DNA of 64,000 nucleotides from Heliocidaris tuberculata (GCA_025618425.1 CM046850.1:24520705-24584704), one strand, 5' to 3'; numbered from the stretch's first letter, positions 10,801 through 20,160 are shown. Translations and numbers: made by a program. Notes: a model not told the origin generated them from the sequence alone.

Positions 10801-12533
10801 AATTGGGGTCATTTCAGGGTCATTTCAGGGTCATTTCCGGGTCATTTGTAGGTCACATACTAATTACGAACTGGCTTAGTGATATGAGATAGCGCCCTTC
10901 TGGCTCTCAATAGATGACACATAAAATATCTCTTACCAAGTCATAAGAATTCCTAATTACCACACGATTACTCAAAAAATAACTTCAAGACTGTTTCATT
11001 CTAAATGCTAGTTCAGCTAAATCTACTCAAGAATGCATGTCGTAAGACTCCGTAAGACTCTGCTACTGAAAATTATTCTTGTAATATACAAGAAAGATGG
11101 AATTTGCACCTGCAAAGAGTTACTTTCATGTTGTAACAACCAGTTGTCTGATGTGAACTTACCCTTCTCCGTGGCTGTAGTGATCGCGATAAGATCTGCT
11201 GCCCTCGCCCTCCCACTTTCCGTAATGGTCCTGCTTGGAGCCCTGATAAACCAAAACAAAAAGGTAAAATAGATCAGTCTACTCATTCACACTGAGTATC
11301 TATGAGTGCTGACACGTGTCCTAGTAAAGGCAAGTGCCGAGACTGCAGTTGGGGTCTCGCTCCATGGAGTATGTTTCATTTTTCCATGGAACAAATGACA
11401 AAAATGTAAGTTACATGTACACAGTGTGAACAGAATTATGTGCATCTCCTTAAAAAGTATTTAGCAATAAAGCATTTCAGGAATGTTTTCAAATTTTATG
11501 CACAGCTCTAAACACAATGGTCGCTCATAACAACCACAAAGCTTGCCCACAGACTGCCCCATAGACACATACACTCTGACCATGGTACATGTAATACAAT
11601 TACCTGTAACAGGTGAATGCAGTCTATAACTACATAAAAGCACCTCAAAAGAAGCATAAACAGATTTGAATAAATATTAGGTGTAGAGCAATTTGGGAGG
11701 GCATTAGATCCTTATTGAAATATTTCTCATCTTTCCAATCCAATTTTGTAATTAATGCATTCAAATTTATGCATGCTTCTCCCCAAAGTGCATAATGAGG
11801 AATTACTACTTTCACCTACATGTATTTTGAGTACAGTATCAGTACAGTTTCAGTACAGTAATTGTACTAGGTGTTTTTGTGAAAAACAGTTGACACTTTT
11901 GGTCATTAATAACTCAAAGTTATAACTCATATATATCTGACTGAGGTTTTCACTTTGTTAAGTTGAAGGATGTAAAATTTATTTGGAATAAGTTTTGTCA
12001 AATTTCCTTGATTAATATTCTTAAAATATTGCTCTGAATATTTAATTAGATTTTTTCACATTTTGACAAATCAAGGCCTCAAAATCTGTGCGTATCAGAA
12101 TTTGATTGATTCATAAGACATCAATCAAATTCAGAAGACAACAATACCATTGTGCATTGCATCTGTCATTTCTGCCAACTTTTGCTATTCATTGTCATTA
12201 ATGATTCATGACTCTGGGTTAAAAGAGGAGCTCTACAATTTCAGCTGCTGTGCAAAAGGACAATTGTTGGGCTCTGAATTAATTACTGATACACACAGAT
12301 TGTGTGGCCTTGATTGTTTAAAAAAGTGGAAATCTAATTCAATAACATATAAAACATAAAATTAATCTACTTTGCATATTGTAGTAAAATAAAATTACCT
12401 TTATTCTCTGAAATTTACTTACATGTGAACTAGATCCACCCGGTCCTAGCCTTTCAAAGACACTAGGTCTCCTGCTATCGGACGAGGAATCCCGGACTGA
12501 TTTGGAGCTATCCACAGTGACCTTCCTCGGCAT
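4049..12533 (-). CDS. ZC3H13: ZC3H13-like (Flacc) m6A-writer scaffold, N-terminal 558 codons in eight exons
   Basis: ZC3H13/Flacc holds the WTAP-VIRMA-HAKAI part of the m6A RNA methyltransferase complex together in the nucleus. Exons, in transcription order: 12533-12423, 11242-11163, 9089-8972, 7921-7756, 6910-6825, 5890-5697, 5434-5267, 4800-4049. All junctions are AG/GT and all phases agree (0,2,0,1,0,2,2,1), giving one uninterrupted frame. Recognition rests on the N-terminus PRKVTVDSSKSVRDSS and RRPSVFERLGP, on DLRHRVQSKR, and on RGPRTPSPSP, each matching my recollection of vertebrate ZC3H13. The rest is RS/SP/KKK low-complexity sequence plus a short helix LEEQRRELQRQLDQI. The CCCH finger that follows FERLGP in vertebrates is not present. 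The gene continues left beyond the DIRS insertion, so the C-terminal domain is not visible. Confidence 0.82.
4801..5266 (-). other. ZC3H13-like intron 7
   Basis: 466 nt with a poly-A/poly-G tract at about 4979-4999. No mobile-element structure or coding frame recognised. Confidence 0.6.
5267..5434 (-). CDS. ZC3H13: ZC3H13-like exon 7 (residues 252-308), lysine-rich
   Basis: 168 nt; acceptor CATATTTCAG, donor GTCAGT. It contains RRGPRTPSPSPTPKK, matching a conserved GPRTPSP box of the family, and several KKKK clusters that could act as nuclear localisation signals. Confidence 0.8.
5697..5890 (-). CDS. ZC3H13: ZC3H13-like exon 6 (residues 188-252), RS/SP-rich
   Basis: 194 nt; acceptor GCTTATTCAG, donor GTATGT. 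It encodes RQLSSRSPSPVRKKAQ and SRSPPHRSPTPEKKSKKK: serine-proline and arginine-serine dipeptides typical of nuclear-speckle proteins and of SR-kinase or CDK sites. Confidence 0.8.
5891..6824 (-). other. ZC3H13-like intron 5
   Basis: Holds a (CT)n microsatellite at 6267-6290 and a LINE endonuclease fragment at about 6600-6790. The remainder shows nothing recognisable. Confidence 0.6.
6600..6790 (+). mobile_element. LINE endonuclease N-terminal fragment
   Basis: The plus-strand frame contains LKCVLSNARSLRNKLLDLQ and NNDHNDIICL. After a one-base frame slip comes VSETW. This is the start of an apurinic endonuclease domain of CR1/Jockey-type LINEs (typical pattern: TNARSLRNK ... PDIIxxTETW). It is only about 60 residues long and frame-broken. 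It ends about 35 nt from the donor of exon 5 on the opposite strand. Confidence 0.65.
6825..6910 (-). CDS. ZC3H13: ZC3H13-like exon 5 (residues 159-187), short coiled coil
   Basis: 86 nt; acceptor AAACTTTGTAG, donor GTAAGA. It encodes an acidic run DDDALSDEYG followed by LEEQRRELQRQLDQIDHG, a heptad-like helix in the place of the vertebrate MKRQKIQRELMKLEQE segment. Confidence 0.82.
6911..7755 (-). other. ZC3H13-like intron 4
   Basis: Contains the dispersed repeat at 7058-7240. The rest is AT-rich with no recognised feature. Confidence 0.6.
7058..7240 (-). repeat. Dispersed repeat, copy 1
   Basis: Reverse complement matches 27348-27510. Shared blocks include CATACATTAGTTGTTG, GGGCAAGCCTCTG and AGCTTTTGAGTCGTCAAGAG. 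Class unknown. Confidence 0.65.
7756..7921 (-). CDS. ZC3H13: ZC3H13-like exon 4 (residues 104-159)
   Basis: 166 nt; acceptor TTTCTCTGTAG, donor GTCAAT (a weak donor). Basic and acidic residues with SERKKKSREPSS, then DSNHGDTDEWKSYDNPQ, which leads into the acidic segment of exon 5. Confidence 0.8.
8056..8192. mobile_element. Truncated copy of the GGGCCCTG MITE
   Basis: Shares TTATAAGCTACTGAAATCC, the GGCTGAGAGCA core and the end GACACTTGATGAAACACTCC with the tandem pair at 8.6-8.87 kb. Confidence 0.65.
8588..8866. mobile_element. Two tandem GGGCCCTG...TTCATAAAACTTGTC MITEs
   Basis: Two copies of about 140 nt sit head to tail (8588-8723 and 8726-8866). Each starts GGGCCCTGTYTCATAAAAC, has the core ATTGGCTGAGAGCAA, and ends GACACTTGATGAAAC or close to it. 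The ends are inverted repeats of each other. A third, 5'-truncated copy lies at 8056-8192. There is no coding capacity. Confidence 0.75.
8972..9089 (-). CDS. ZC3H13: ZC3H13-like exon 3 (residues 64-103)
   Basis: 118 nt; acceptor CCCATTACAG, donor GTCTGT. It encodes SDSMDLRHRVQSKRAEKER then an RD/RS stretch ending RTPSPSGK. DLRHRVQSKR corresponds to the conserved block after the finger in vertebrates. Confidence 0.82.
9260..9415 (+). mobile_element. LINE/SINE 3' tail ending in (ATT)n
   Basis: The pattern GTAAAACACTTTGAACAC ... GGCTCTATAGAAATC followed by (ATT)n is the common 3' terminus of RTE/L2-like LINEs and their SINEs. No coding part is attached. Confidence 0.55.
9561..10295. mobile_element. 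735-bp non-autonomous DNA transposon
   Basis: The ends are inverted: TTTCATAAAGCTATTCG on the left and CGAATAGCTTTATGAAA on the right. An 8-bp direct repeat CAGGGGAT flanks both sides (9553-9560 and 10296-10303). The interior is AT-rich with a C tract at 9913-9926 and no coding frame. Confidence 0.7.
10592..10910. mobile_element. Nested MITEs: TTGAGAGCCAGAAG foldback split by an AAGCCAGTTC MITE
   Basis: The outer arms are TGAGAGCCAGAAG (10593) and CTTCTGGCTCTCA (10898). A compact copy of that family lies at 48591-48653. The inner element 10630-10878 has ends TAAGCCAGTTC and GAACTGGCTTA, and is flanked by GTGA on both sides. A relative of the inner element is at 47984-48212. The inner element contains three consecutive GGGTCATTTC repeats near 10806-10845. 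Confidence 0.7.
11163..11242 (-). CDS. ZC3H13: ZC3H13-like exon 2 (residues 38-64)
   Basis: 80 nt, phase 0 to 2; acceptor TTTATCAG, donor GTAAGT. It encodes GSKQDHYGKWEGEGSRSYR and DHYSHGEG, with no cysteine. In vertebrate ZC3H13 this position holds the CCCH zinc finger. Confidence 0.8.
11243..12422 (-). other. ZC3H13-like intron 1
   Basis: 1.2 kb, AT-rich. I looked on the minus strand for a phase-0 exon encoding a CCCH finger and saw none. No mobile element recognised. Confidence 0.55.
12423..12533 (-). CDS. ZC3H13: ZC3H13-like exon 1 (start exon, residues 1-37)
   Basis: The ATG at 12533-12531 is the first one after an in-frame TAA on the same strand about 10 codons upstream. The exon encodes the family-signature segments KVTVDSSKSVRD and RRPSVFERLGPGG. 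It ends in phase 0 before the donor GTAAGT (12422-12417). Any 5' untranslated exon further right is not defined. Confidence 0.85.
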
Positions 12534-14539
12534 CTTCCTCCAGCTCAACACTACTGGCTTGAGTTACTTCAAGCAGTTTTCTATTAAGCATTTTCAAAAG
12601 ACAATCGTTTAAAATCTTATTTAAATGTGTGCATGTTTATTTTGATTTTTTTTAATTTGAGCAGCACCTCACTAAACCATAAATGGAAATGTTTGTTGAC
12701 ATCCCATTGAAATACATGTTGATTTTTGCACTATGAGTTTCACTGAAAAATCTATAGAAAAAAACATTATTTCGAAATTGTTACCAAAAAAAGGTAATTC
12801 TAAAAACCCATGGAATTTAAAGTAGATCTGACTTTTGAATGAATTAAAATTTGAATTCATTGACATGATATATTCAATTAAGGTGCACAATATTTTATGT
12901 AGATTTAGATGGGAAAAATACCCACATTTGAGACTTTTGATAGATATAACATGTTACTCAAAATTTGAAACTCTTATCAAACTGAAATTTGAACTTTGTA
13001 AATTTGAGTGACAAATTAACTTTGATAATTTTTATGACATTTCTTCAAATAAGTCTACAAATGTTTTGAAATAATTTTTACATGTAGGTTTTTATTTTGT
13101 GGCATAGAAAGGCCATGGATATCAAATTCATTCACACCTGTTCTGTCCAGTGTCCATCACACCTGCCATTCCACAACACCTTTTCCTATCATCAGTACCA
13201 GGTATCATGAATAATTCTTGACATAACACTTGGTAGCTGGTGGTAAGATTTTTAGGCAATACTAGTAGAAAATGTCCAGGACTATTTTGTTCAGGTCATG
13301 TACAGTGTTGTTAGAAAAATGGAAAATTGGAAAGAAACGTGCTAAATATACATGTAGTCTAATGTTGTTCTCTTTGTATCAAAAGATGTTTGAAAGAGAT
13401 CATTTGGTATTCCATCTATGATTTCCAGTGAATTTCAGTGTAAATATCTGTAAGGAACACTAGAATAGATCACTGCCATATGCTAGGCCCTTTCCACCCC
13501 GACGCGTCAGAACCGCTCAGCGTTGCACTGCCTTGTACTCAGTTCATCTACAGTGTACATTCCGTGCCAATCTCGCCGTCTTTGTAATACTAAACTCACG
13601 GTGAAAGCTACACGTGAACAGTAAGTAAATCCACATCGATGTCGCCATAAATTGTATTTTTTTCACATCTCTCATAATCCGATCGTTGAAGTGGTCGGAT
13701 GAGCTTAAAGAGGAAGATTTTAGCAAACTCCAAAGGTGGTTTCCAAGGTTCACCGTACGTGAAAATGGATGAATTTTTCCCACTGATTTTTTTGTTTACT
13801 TATCTCTCCGTAGGGGAGATTGCCTCCCGTGTATGGCTTGATGTTCAAAGTCATATTTCATAAAACATCAAGCCCGTATGGCTAGATGCGCACGAGCGAT
13901 ACCAGGTTTCTTTGTGAACAAAAATTTTATTGGCCGAGTTTAGTCTAACCATTGGAATTGGTATTGACAGAATAAAAGCAACATGCAATGGCAAAAAATC
14001 GGCGGGGATTTCTTCGGTTTTGTTCTTTTTTGTTTTTAGTTCCAGTTCTTCCTAACGGCCCATTAATTTTTTTTAAAGGCTAAGATTGTGATTTTTTAGA
14101 ATTTAGAGCTGAATTGGAAAGGAAGTACACTGTACATTAGATCTAGATCTAGAGTAGATGCTCCGAAGTGCGGCCGGTATCCAGTGTGCGGCCAGTCTAT
14201 CGTTTGCATTGCAAAATCACTTTAAAATACATACTGTATATCACAAAGGGTACATTACCAAAGTCAAAGAAAAACAGCAGTGGCTATGAAAAAAGTATCC
14301 ATAAATACCACAATTTTAGCAATACAATGGCGTTCCCACTACGAAAAATTGAAAATTTTTGCGTGTTGTTAAGATAATAGGGTTTTGAAAAATAAGCTGA
14401 ATTTCAAGAAATTTTCAATTTTAGATGGCGATTTTTCACGTGTCGCAAGCTCAAAAATGTCCAATCACTAGTTGCACACATCGGCGCGCCACGTCGAAAG
14501 CTCGGTGTGAATGGCGATGTCAGTGTCAGATGTCGCTGC
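12534..14539. other. Upstream region of the ZC3H13-like gene
   Basis: Presumed promoter/5' untranslated region, not resolved. It includes a copy of a dispersed repeat at 13373-13455 that is shared, inverted, with 55.94-56.0 kb. There is also a small palindrome, GGCTTGATGTT/AACATCAAGCC, near 13838-13873. No coding frame with support. Confidence 0.4.
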
Positions 14540-15315
14540 ACCGGTGTGCGTAGCATGGAAGGCTCTTTGAAGAGTAAAAAAAAAAAAAAGCTGACACTAC
14601 TCTTCACAGAGCCTGGTTTTTAATCTCGCTCTGCAATAGAGCAGCCATTTTACTAGAGTCTAAAGGACCTTGAAAAATCACCTTTACCATGAGCCAGCTT
14701 CTCTCATCTCATCTCCTCTTCACCATAGCTTTAGAATATTAAAACCTATTTTTTTACCCTAGAATTAAAAAATATAGAAAACAAAATGTGAAATATTAAT
14801 TTTAATGGTTACCGGTAGTCATAGGGCCTCACACGCATCCTGACCGGACTCGTCTCGCGCTCGTAGCGGTCTTGTCTAACGTATGGTGGATCTGAAAATT
14901 GCGTGACTGCAGGTCGACGACATTATGGGACATTTCCGGGTTTATGAGCACAGCGAAGCGGCGAAGGCTTTTTCAAGATGTCGTTCGGACTACCGGTAAC
15001 CATTAAAACTAATATTTCACATTTTGTTATTCGATATTTTTCAATTCTAGCATGTGTCTAGGGTAAAAAATGGGGTTTATTCTAAAGCCACTCACACTTT
15101 ATGCGAGGTTTCTGGTGAAGAGGAGATGAGAGAAGCTGGCTCACGGTAAAGGTGATTTTCAGGAGGTTCTTTAGACTCTAAAATGGCTGCTCTATTGCAG
15201 AGCGAGATTAAAAATTCAGGCTCTAGTCTATGAAGAGTAGCGTCAGCTTTTTTTTTTTTTTTTTTTTACTCTTCATAGCATAGAGCCTTCCACTTCCAGG
15301 CTACGTTCGGTGCCC
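14540..15315. mobile_element. Long foldback element, about 0.78 kb
   Basis: The left arm (about 14540-14825) and right arm (about 14985-15315) are imperfect reverse complements: GGAAGGCTCT/AGAGCCTTCC, TCGCTCTGCAATAGAGCAGCC and its complement, GAGCCAGCTTCTCTCATCTC and its complement, ATGGTTACCGGTAGTC and its complement. Both arms carry a poly-A/poly-T tract next to GAAGAGTA. The loop of about 160 nt is not related to the arms. There is no coding frame. Confidence 0.75.
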
Positions 15316-15325
15316 GATCATAAAT

Positions 15326-17343
15326 AGAGAGCTTACGAAACAGGACGGGAGAGCGAACAGAACGTTCACTCGAGCGGAAAATCGATCTGCGCATGCGCCA
15401 ATGCGAAACTCTCTCCGTCCCGTTCATTTTCAGGACGGTATTCAGGCGAAATAACGTCCGGTCTCCTAACAGGACGGATCTATGCAATTGTGTACACTGG
15501 ATGTGAACAAGACGCACGTGTATGACAGCTGACAGCAACTTATGTTGATACGCACGATCACCCAGTCCAAGAAAAGAATTGTTATATTTAACTGTTAGAA
15601 GTTCCAGTTAGTTGTGAAATATGGCTACCAGCACAAGTACTTGCTCGATGAGTGAATTTGCAGATTTAACTTTGTGTCTTTTCCAAATAAATTGTTTCTA
15701 AGTCCAACAAGTTAATCAAACTTGAATAGGCCTACTACTTTACTAGTTCAAGTCACAGTTCAATACATGATGGTGGGCTTTATGACTGTGTCCGTGCACC
15801 CAACATTTCACTTTAGTCTTTACATTGACAAGCTTTATGTTTGGTGTTCCCCTAATGGCTTACTTCATTTTAATCTTCATGTTCTGGAGGGTAATTGTGC
15901 CGAAAATCTCATCAAATTCTAATGTTATTTTCACAAGAAAAGGCGATGTTTACATGGTGTCAATTTGACATTGCAAAGAAAATGTCTGCGCACTCATTTA
16001 CACGCAGTTTGGGTTTGTTTGTATGAAAGGTGACATTTTCAAGGCCTAGATGTTATGTAAAGTAGAGCTTTCTCATCAGTTTTTCATAATTTTTGCACAT
16101 GCATATCACTATAAATGATATTAAGATTATGTGTAGAGAGTATAGAGACACTGATTTTCCGTTTAAAAAAATGGCCTTTTCCGTTTCAGAAAATCTGGAA
16201 TTCCATTTCAGATGGGCTGAAAAACGTAAATTCCGTTTTGCCATAGACTTTGTACACATGAAAAAAATAAATTCCATTTACATTAAGATTTGCGTACAAA
16301 CATGAACTTGTAGGCCGGTACAAATGTTCTAACATTACAGAGTCAGTTAAAATTCAGGTATTCGACTTGCATTTCATAATCATGACTGGATCAAAAAGGA
16401 TCTTACATGACAAATCATGAAAATCTGTGTATTACCCAGGAAGCAGATTATTTCAACATGATGCACAGAACTCTCACGATTTCTGAGCACTCGATCTATT
16501 GCACCGTCGAGTCGTCGCGAAAACATTTCAGTCTTGGCTGTCATGTCATCGATCGATGTCAGGCGCACACGCCAGCCTTCTTCAAACTGTACAACAGCGT
16601 GTGTACAATCTTGCCGCACTTAGCGCCCGCTGCTGGCGTGTGCGTGCCTAGTTTACGTCTACGTAATACTAGGCGCACCGCCAGCCCCTTTACTAAAAAT
16701 GTGCTGGCTGTGTGCGGCAATCCCGCCTTACTTCCCTCCCGGCCGCATGAGTATGCGCCTAGCTTGCATAATAGGGATTTGCTGCTCCTATATTGTACCG
16801 TGTTTTTGTGTCACGATCTCCATTGGTCCAGCAAAACAAAATGGTAGCGCCCTGTCTCCGAAGAATCTGACGAATATCGCTAAGTATTCGGAGTTATTAA
16901 CCATGATTTTAGGCCCGATATTTTTTCACTGCATAACAAATCACAAGAATATTGTAAGTTTTACGATTTCATTCTTGAAAAAATGAAAAATTTTGAGGTG
17001 AAAGGGGTTTTCTGCGACTTTCCGTTCCAAATTGCATTTTCCGTTTCAAATGGTCATTTCCGTGAATTCCGTCCGTTTTCCGTGATCGCGGAAAATCAGT
17101 GTCCCTAAGAGTATGCTTCCCTTTTTGACGTTTGGATTTGTGCAGTTGTGCGTATATGGGCAGACATGGGGCACCAATCAATACTGAGGCGTATACTGTT
17201 AACGGCGGGGGTCGCGCTCGCGTCGCCGTCCATTTCGCATCGTAACTAAAGTTAAGAACAGGACGGGAACGGTGTGCGAGGACGGTCACGGTCGGTCGAT
17301 TCCCCCGTCGCACTGCCCCTCCGTCCCGTTTCGTAAGCACTCT
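15326..17343. mobile_element. Inverted-ended element, 2.0 kb, with a nested hAT-like element
   Basis: The left end AGAGAGCTTACGAAACAGG and right end (reverse complement) AGAGTGCTTACGAAACGGG match with two differences. The match continues through GGACGG. The first 100 nt also contain a small hairpin built from GGACGGGAGAG and CTCTCCGTCCCG. No target duplication could be settled. No transposase frame is seen. Confidence 0.55.
16144..17106. mobile_element. hAT-like non-autonomous element nested in the 15.3-17.3 kb element
   Basis: The ends AGAGACACTGATTTTCCG and (reverse complement) AGGGACACTGATTTTCCG differ at one position. They are flanked by GAGAGTAT (16136-16143) and AAGAGTAT (17107-17114), an 8-bp duplication with one change. 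Both subterminal zones repeat TTCCGTTT several times. The middle (about 16490-16880) is richer in G+C and CpG than the surroundings and has short frames of unknown meaning on both strands. Confidence 0.65.
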
Positions 17344-17404
17344 AATAAGTCATACTTACGAAGCCCCGTTAGGGCCAAATTGACAACGTAAAAAAAAATA
17401 TATA

Positions 17405-17571
17405 TTACGTACGTACGTAATATACTACGTACGTACGTAATAATTACTACGTACGTACGTAATAATTACTACGTACGTACGTAGTATTTATTACGTACGT
17501 ACGTAGTATTTATTACGTACGTACGTAGTATTTATTACGTACGTACGTAGTATTTATTACGTACGTACGTA
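17405..17571. repeat. Left palindromic array, 8 x TACGTACGTACGTA
   Basis: Eight copies of the self-complementary 14-mer, starting near 17404, 17424, 17446, 17468, 17490, 17512, 17534 and 17556. The last six have a strict 22-bp period with 8-bp AT-rich linkers (GTATTTAT or ATAATTAC). Confidence 0.9.
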
Positions 17572-17586
17572 GTATTGATGACGATC

Positions 17587-17841
17587 AATATGGCGGCGGC
17601 AGAGAGGGACAGACTCGTGCGTTTACATTTTGAAATTGGATTTACTCAGAGGGAAATACTGTATTATTTAATTTCCAAGCATAGAATAGTAATAAGCAAC
17701 AGAACCCTAAAGTGCGTCTTAAAAAGCCTTGCATTATTTCGAAGAAAACCTTCAAATATCCTTGACGTTGCACTCTACATATTGAACATCCTATCAAATA
17801 CTGCACGGATATCGTTGGATGCACGCAAAATGTTTGATGTA
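17587..17841 (+). pseudogene. Integrase-like transposase, N-terminal HTH segment (truncated)
   Basis: The frame from the ATG at 17587 begins MAAAERDRLVRLHFEIGFT, then QREILYYLISKHRIVIS, NRTLKCVLKSLALFRRK and PSNILDVALYILNIL. The pattern is two short helices plus a recognition helix, followed by a basic linker. It resembles the N-terminal domain of large integrase-core proteins common in fish and marine invertebrate genomes (recalled, not searched). The frame is cut at 17842-17849 by the target duplication of a hAT-like insertion, and no DDE domain is seen downstream. I call it a broken transposase; function is inferred from the position inside a transposon. Confidence 0.5.
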
Positions 17842-18539
17842 TCTAGAGACAGGGGCGTCGATCCGTTTTTCGGATGGGGGGGGGGGCAAGACAGTCTATC
17901 GTAACGATGATCATTTCCGCACTAAATTCAATCATCAACAGGGGCGGCGGTGCGTCTTTCAAAGTGGGGGGGGGGCACGAACAAAAAGGGGCACCTACAA
18001 AGGGTGGAAACAAGGCGGAAAATACCACTTCGATACATTAGTATACCGGTACATTCTGATCAATACACAACCGAGGATCATTTTCGACACGCTATTGTTT
18101 CTATCTTAACATGGTTCTAGATAAAACTACTTTGCAGTTGAGTGTAATTGCCTGATTATTCATTTGCGAGCGAGCAAAAAATTTAAGATTTATTTCTAAC
18201 GCTGAAGGCAACGGGTGTTGAATTATATACAGCGATTTTCCTAATATGATAAGAAGATAATAGTAAATGCGAGCGAGCGTAGCGAGTGAGCTTTAGAAAA
18301 AATTTAGAAAAAATTTGTCCTCGTTCCTTTTATAATTTAGGAGCACTGTTCATTCTTGTATAATTTAGGGCATTGGGCCCCTCCTACCCCCTGCTCTACT
18401 GCCTCACTATTGTGCTGATATCAGTAGAGGAATGTATTATTATGAAGCCTCTCTGATTATTTGGAGCTATATGTATAAGGCTCCTTTGTGGACTTCATAC
18501 ATACCCATATACTTTTTTTATATACCAGTATCTACCGAT

Positions 18540-18762
18540 GTCGCATTTATCAGAAAACAAAAGGGGCACTAATTTCTGAGGTTGAAAGGGGGCACTCATC
18601 TGAAGGTAAAAAGGACACTTATTAGAAAGAAAGGGGGGCACTATACGAAGAAAAAGGGACTTATATCAGCTATGAAAAGGGGCACTTTTGGGGTACTTGA
18701 AAAAGTGAGGGGGGCACTGTGCCTCTGCCCACCCCCCCCCCTTCCCCGGAGCGCTCCCTCTG
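18540..18762 (-). mobile_element. CAGAGG/minisatellite element, copy 1 (antisense)
   Basis: Read on the minus strand it starts CAGAGGGAGCGCTCCGGGG, then a G tract, then GCACAGTGCCCCCC, then repeats of roughly 27 nt with the core AAGTGCCCCTTTT. The same order is found at 21.51 and 36.84 kb. Confidence 0.65.
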
Positions 18763-19190
18763 ATCATCATAGCATTGATAAAGATATGATGGTAATTTGA
18801 ACTTAAGTGAAGTATGCATATATCATGAACAGAAAATGGAATTAAAGATCACATGGAAAACGACAAAATGATGGGAAAATATATTTTACATAACAGAGTA
18901 GAGAAGATATAACACAAAATAATGGAAAAAAATAAACACTAATAAAATATGAAAAAATAGAGAAAAAACTGAATAAATATAAAAATTTAAACTTTGAATT
19001 GAATTATGTATGTTCAGAACGTTTTTTAATAGCGTCATGATTTTTTGGAACGCCTCTTAAAAACAGCTTCTCCACGGTTACATGACGCAGTAAAGATTAG
19101 AGAATTTGCGCGCGGAGTGCGCGGCGAAATTGAAGTCTGATCGTGTAAAACCTTTTGTATTTCATTGTTTGGAAGGTTTCATTTCCTGAG

Positions 19191-20045
19191 TTTTTTTTTT
19201 TTTTTTTAAAGCAGAAGTTTCTGCATTTATTAAGAAATAAAATACAAACATTGTATACAATAATGATACAAATCAGAATTGATACAAAATAATGTGTGAC
19301 AACTGAATTACAAACATGAATATACTTAAATAATATTGAAATTATGGAGGTAAGTCAATAAATCGAGATAAATGCAGGGGCCAGCTATCATAAGCAAAAA
19401 TGCTTGAGTGGATAGCAGCCGGGGGATGGGGGCTACATGATACCTTAATATACGAGTCGATATATTGTATGGGTGTCACGTATAAGGAATCAGATATATT
19501 TCCAGAAATTATAAGAATCTGAGTTGGTAAAAAAAGAAAAGGTGTAAAAAAGAAGAGGAATTGCAAGTGCGTGCATGTGAGTGAGTGCGGGTGAAAAGTG
19601 TGCGAATCGTATATCTTCTTAAACTAGTCATCTTTACAAATATTTGGATAAAAGGTATTTTTTCATTAATGCTTTGAAAGAATGAAGTGATGCAGAATGT
19701 TTAATATTGTCAGGTAAATCGTTCCAAACATCTGGGCCATGGTGTCTTATCGATTTATGGGCTAGAATTATTTTTGGGTTGGTTAAATGGAGGTCAGAAG
19801 AGTGTCGTGTAGGAAAAGAATGAATATTTCTATTGTACGTAAAAATATTACGAAAAGGCAATGGTATAGTATTTGTCGAAAATTTGTACATAAAGATTGC
19901 AGTTTGAAAGAGGTGAATATCGGCAATTTTTAATGTTTTTAATTGATGAAATATTGGATCAGTATGGGCTATGTAATGTGAATGAGTACAAATACGGAGT
20001 GCTTTCTTTTGTATCAGTTTTTGCATCAGTTTTTTCCTTATTTTA
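19191..20045 (-). mobile_element. 5'-truncated LINE, 3' end with poly-A
   Basis: On the minus strand: the C-terminal reverse-transcriptase tail, a 3' untranslated region of about 430 nt, then a 17-nt poly-A (poly-T at 19191-19207 on the plus strand). Truncation at about 20045 is typical of target-primed reverse transcription. Confidence 0.8.
19634..20026 (-). pseudogene. LINE ORF2 C-terminal fragment
   Basis: 130 residues without a break: QKKALRICTHSHYIAHTDPI, LKTLKIADIHLFQTAIFMYK, a HSFPTRHSSDLHL box and SIRHHGPDVWNDLPDNIK. This is the conserved tail after the polymerase domain of CR1/RTE-type LINEs, from which the catalytic region has been lost by 5' truncation. Confidence 0.8.
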
Positions 20046-20160
20046 TCTTACACCTCCGGATTTATTGGGGGGGGGGGCAAAATGATATGTTTGCCCCTCC
20101 AATATTTTCTTTGGGGGCAATCGCCCCCCTGCCCCCCCCCCCCCAAGATCGACGCCCCTG

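Larger units (their letters stand above)
9090..11162 (-). other. ZC3H13-like intron 2
   Basis: Two kilobases made mostly of mobile DNA: a retroposon 3' tail (9260-9415), a 735-bp inverted-ended element (9561-10295) and a nested MITE pair (10592-10910). Confidence 0.6.
17850..20160. mobile_element. hAT-like element CAGGGGCGTCGATC, 2.3 kb
   Basis: The terminal inverted repeats CAGGGGCGTCGATC and GATCGACGCCCCTG are perfect over 14 bp. The flanks TCTAGAGA (17842-17849) and TCTAAAGG (20161-20168) agree at six of eight positions, close to the hAT preference for CTAG-centred octamers. G/C tracts lie just inside each end. Inside are a minisatellite-bearing element (18540-18762) and an antisense LINE 3' end (19191-20045). 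No hAT transposase is seen. Confidence 0.7.

Noticed and set aside
11461..11643. Cysteine-rich minus-strand frame in ZC3H13-like intron 1 as a missing CCCH finger
   Set aside because: The cysteine spacing does not fit C-x7/8-C-x5-C-x3-H, and there are no suitable phase-0 splice sites.
16407..16847. 146-residue plus-strand frame in the hAT-like element
   Set aside because: No recognisable domain; a competing frame exists on the other strand over the same CpG-rich core, so neither is called as a gene.
17405..17571. Regularly spaced palindromic boxes that resemble a CRISPR array at first sight
   Set aside because: The repeats are 14-bp self-complementary words with short, repeated AT linkers, mirrored at the other end of a transposon. 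There are no unique spacers and no cas genes, and the DNA is eukaryotic.
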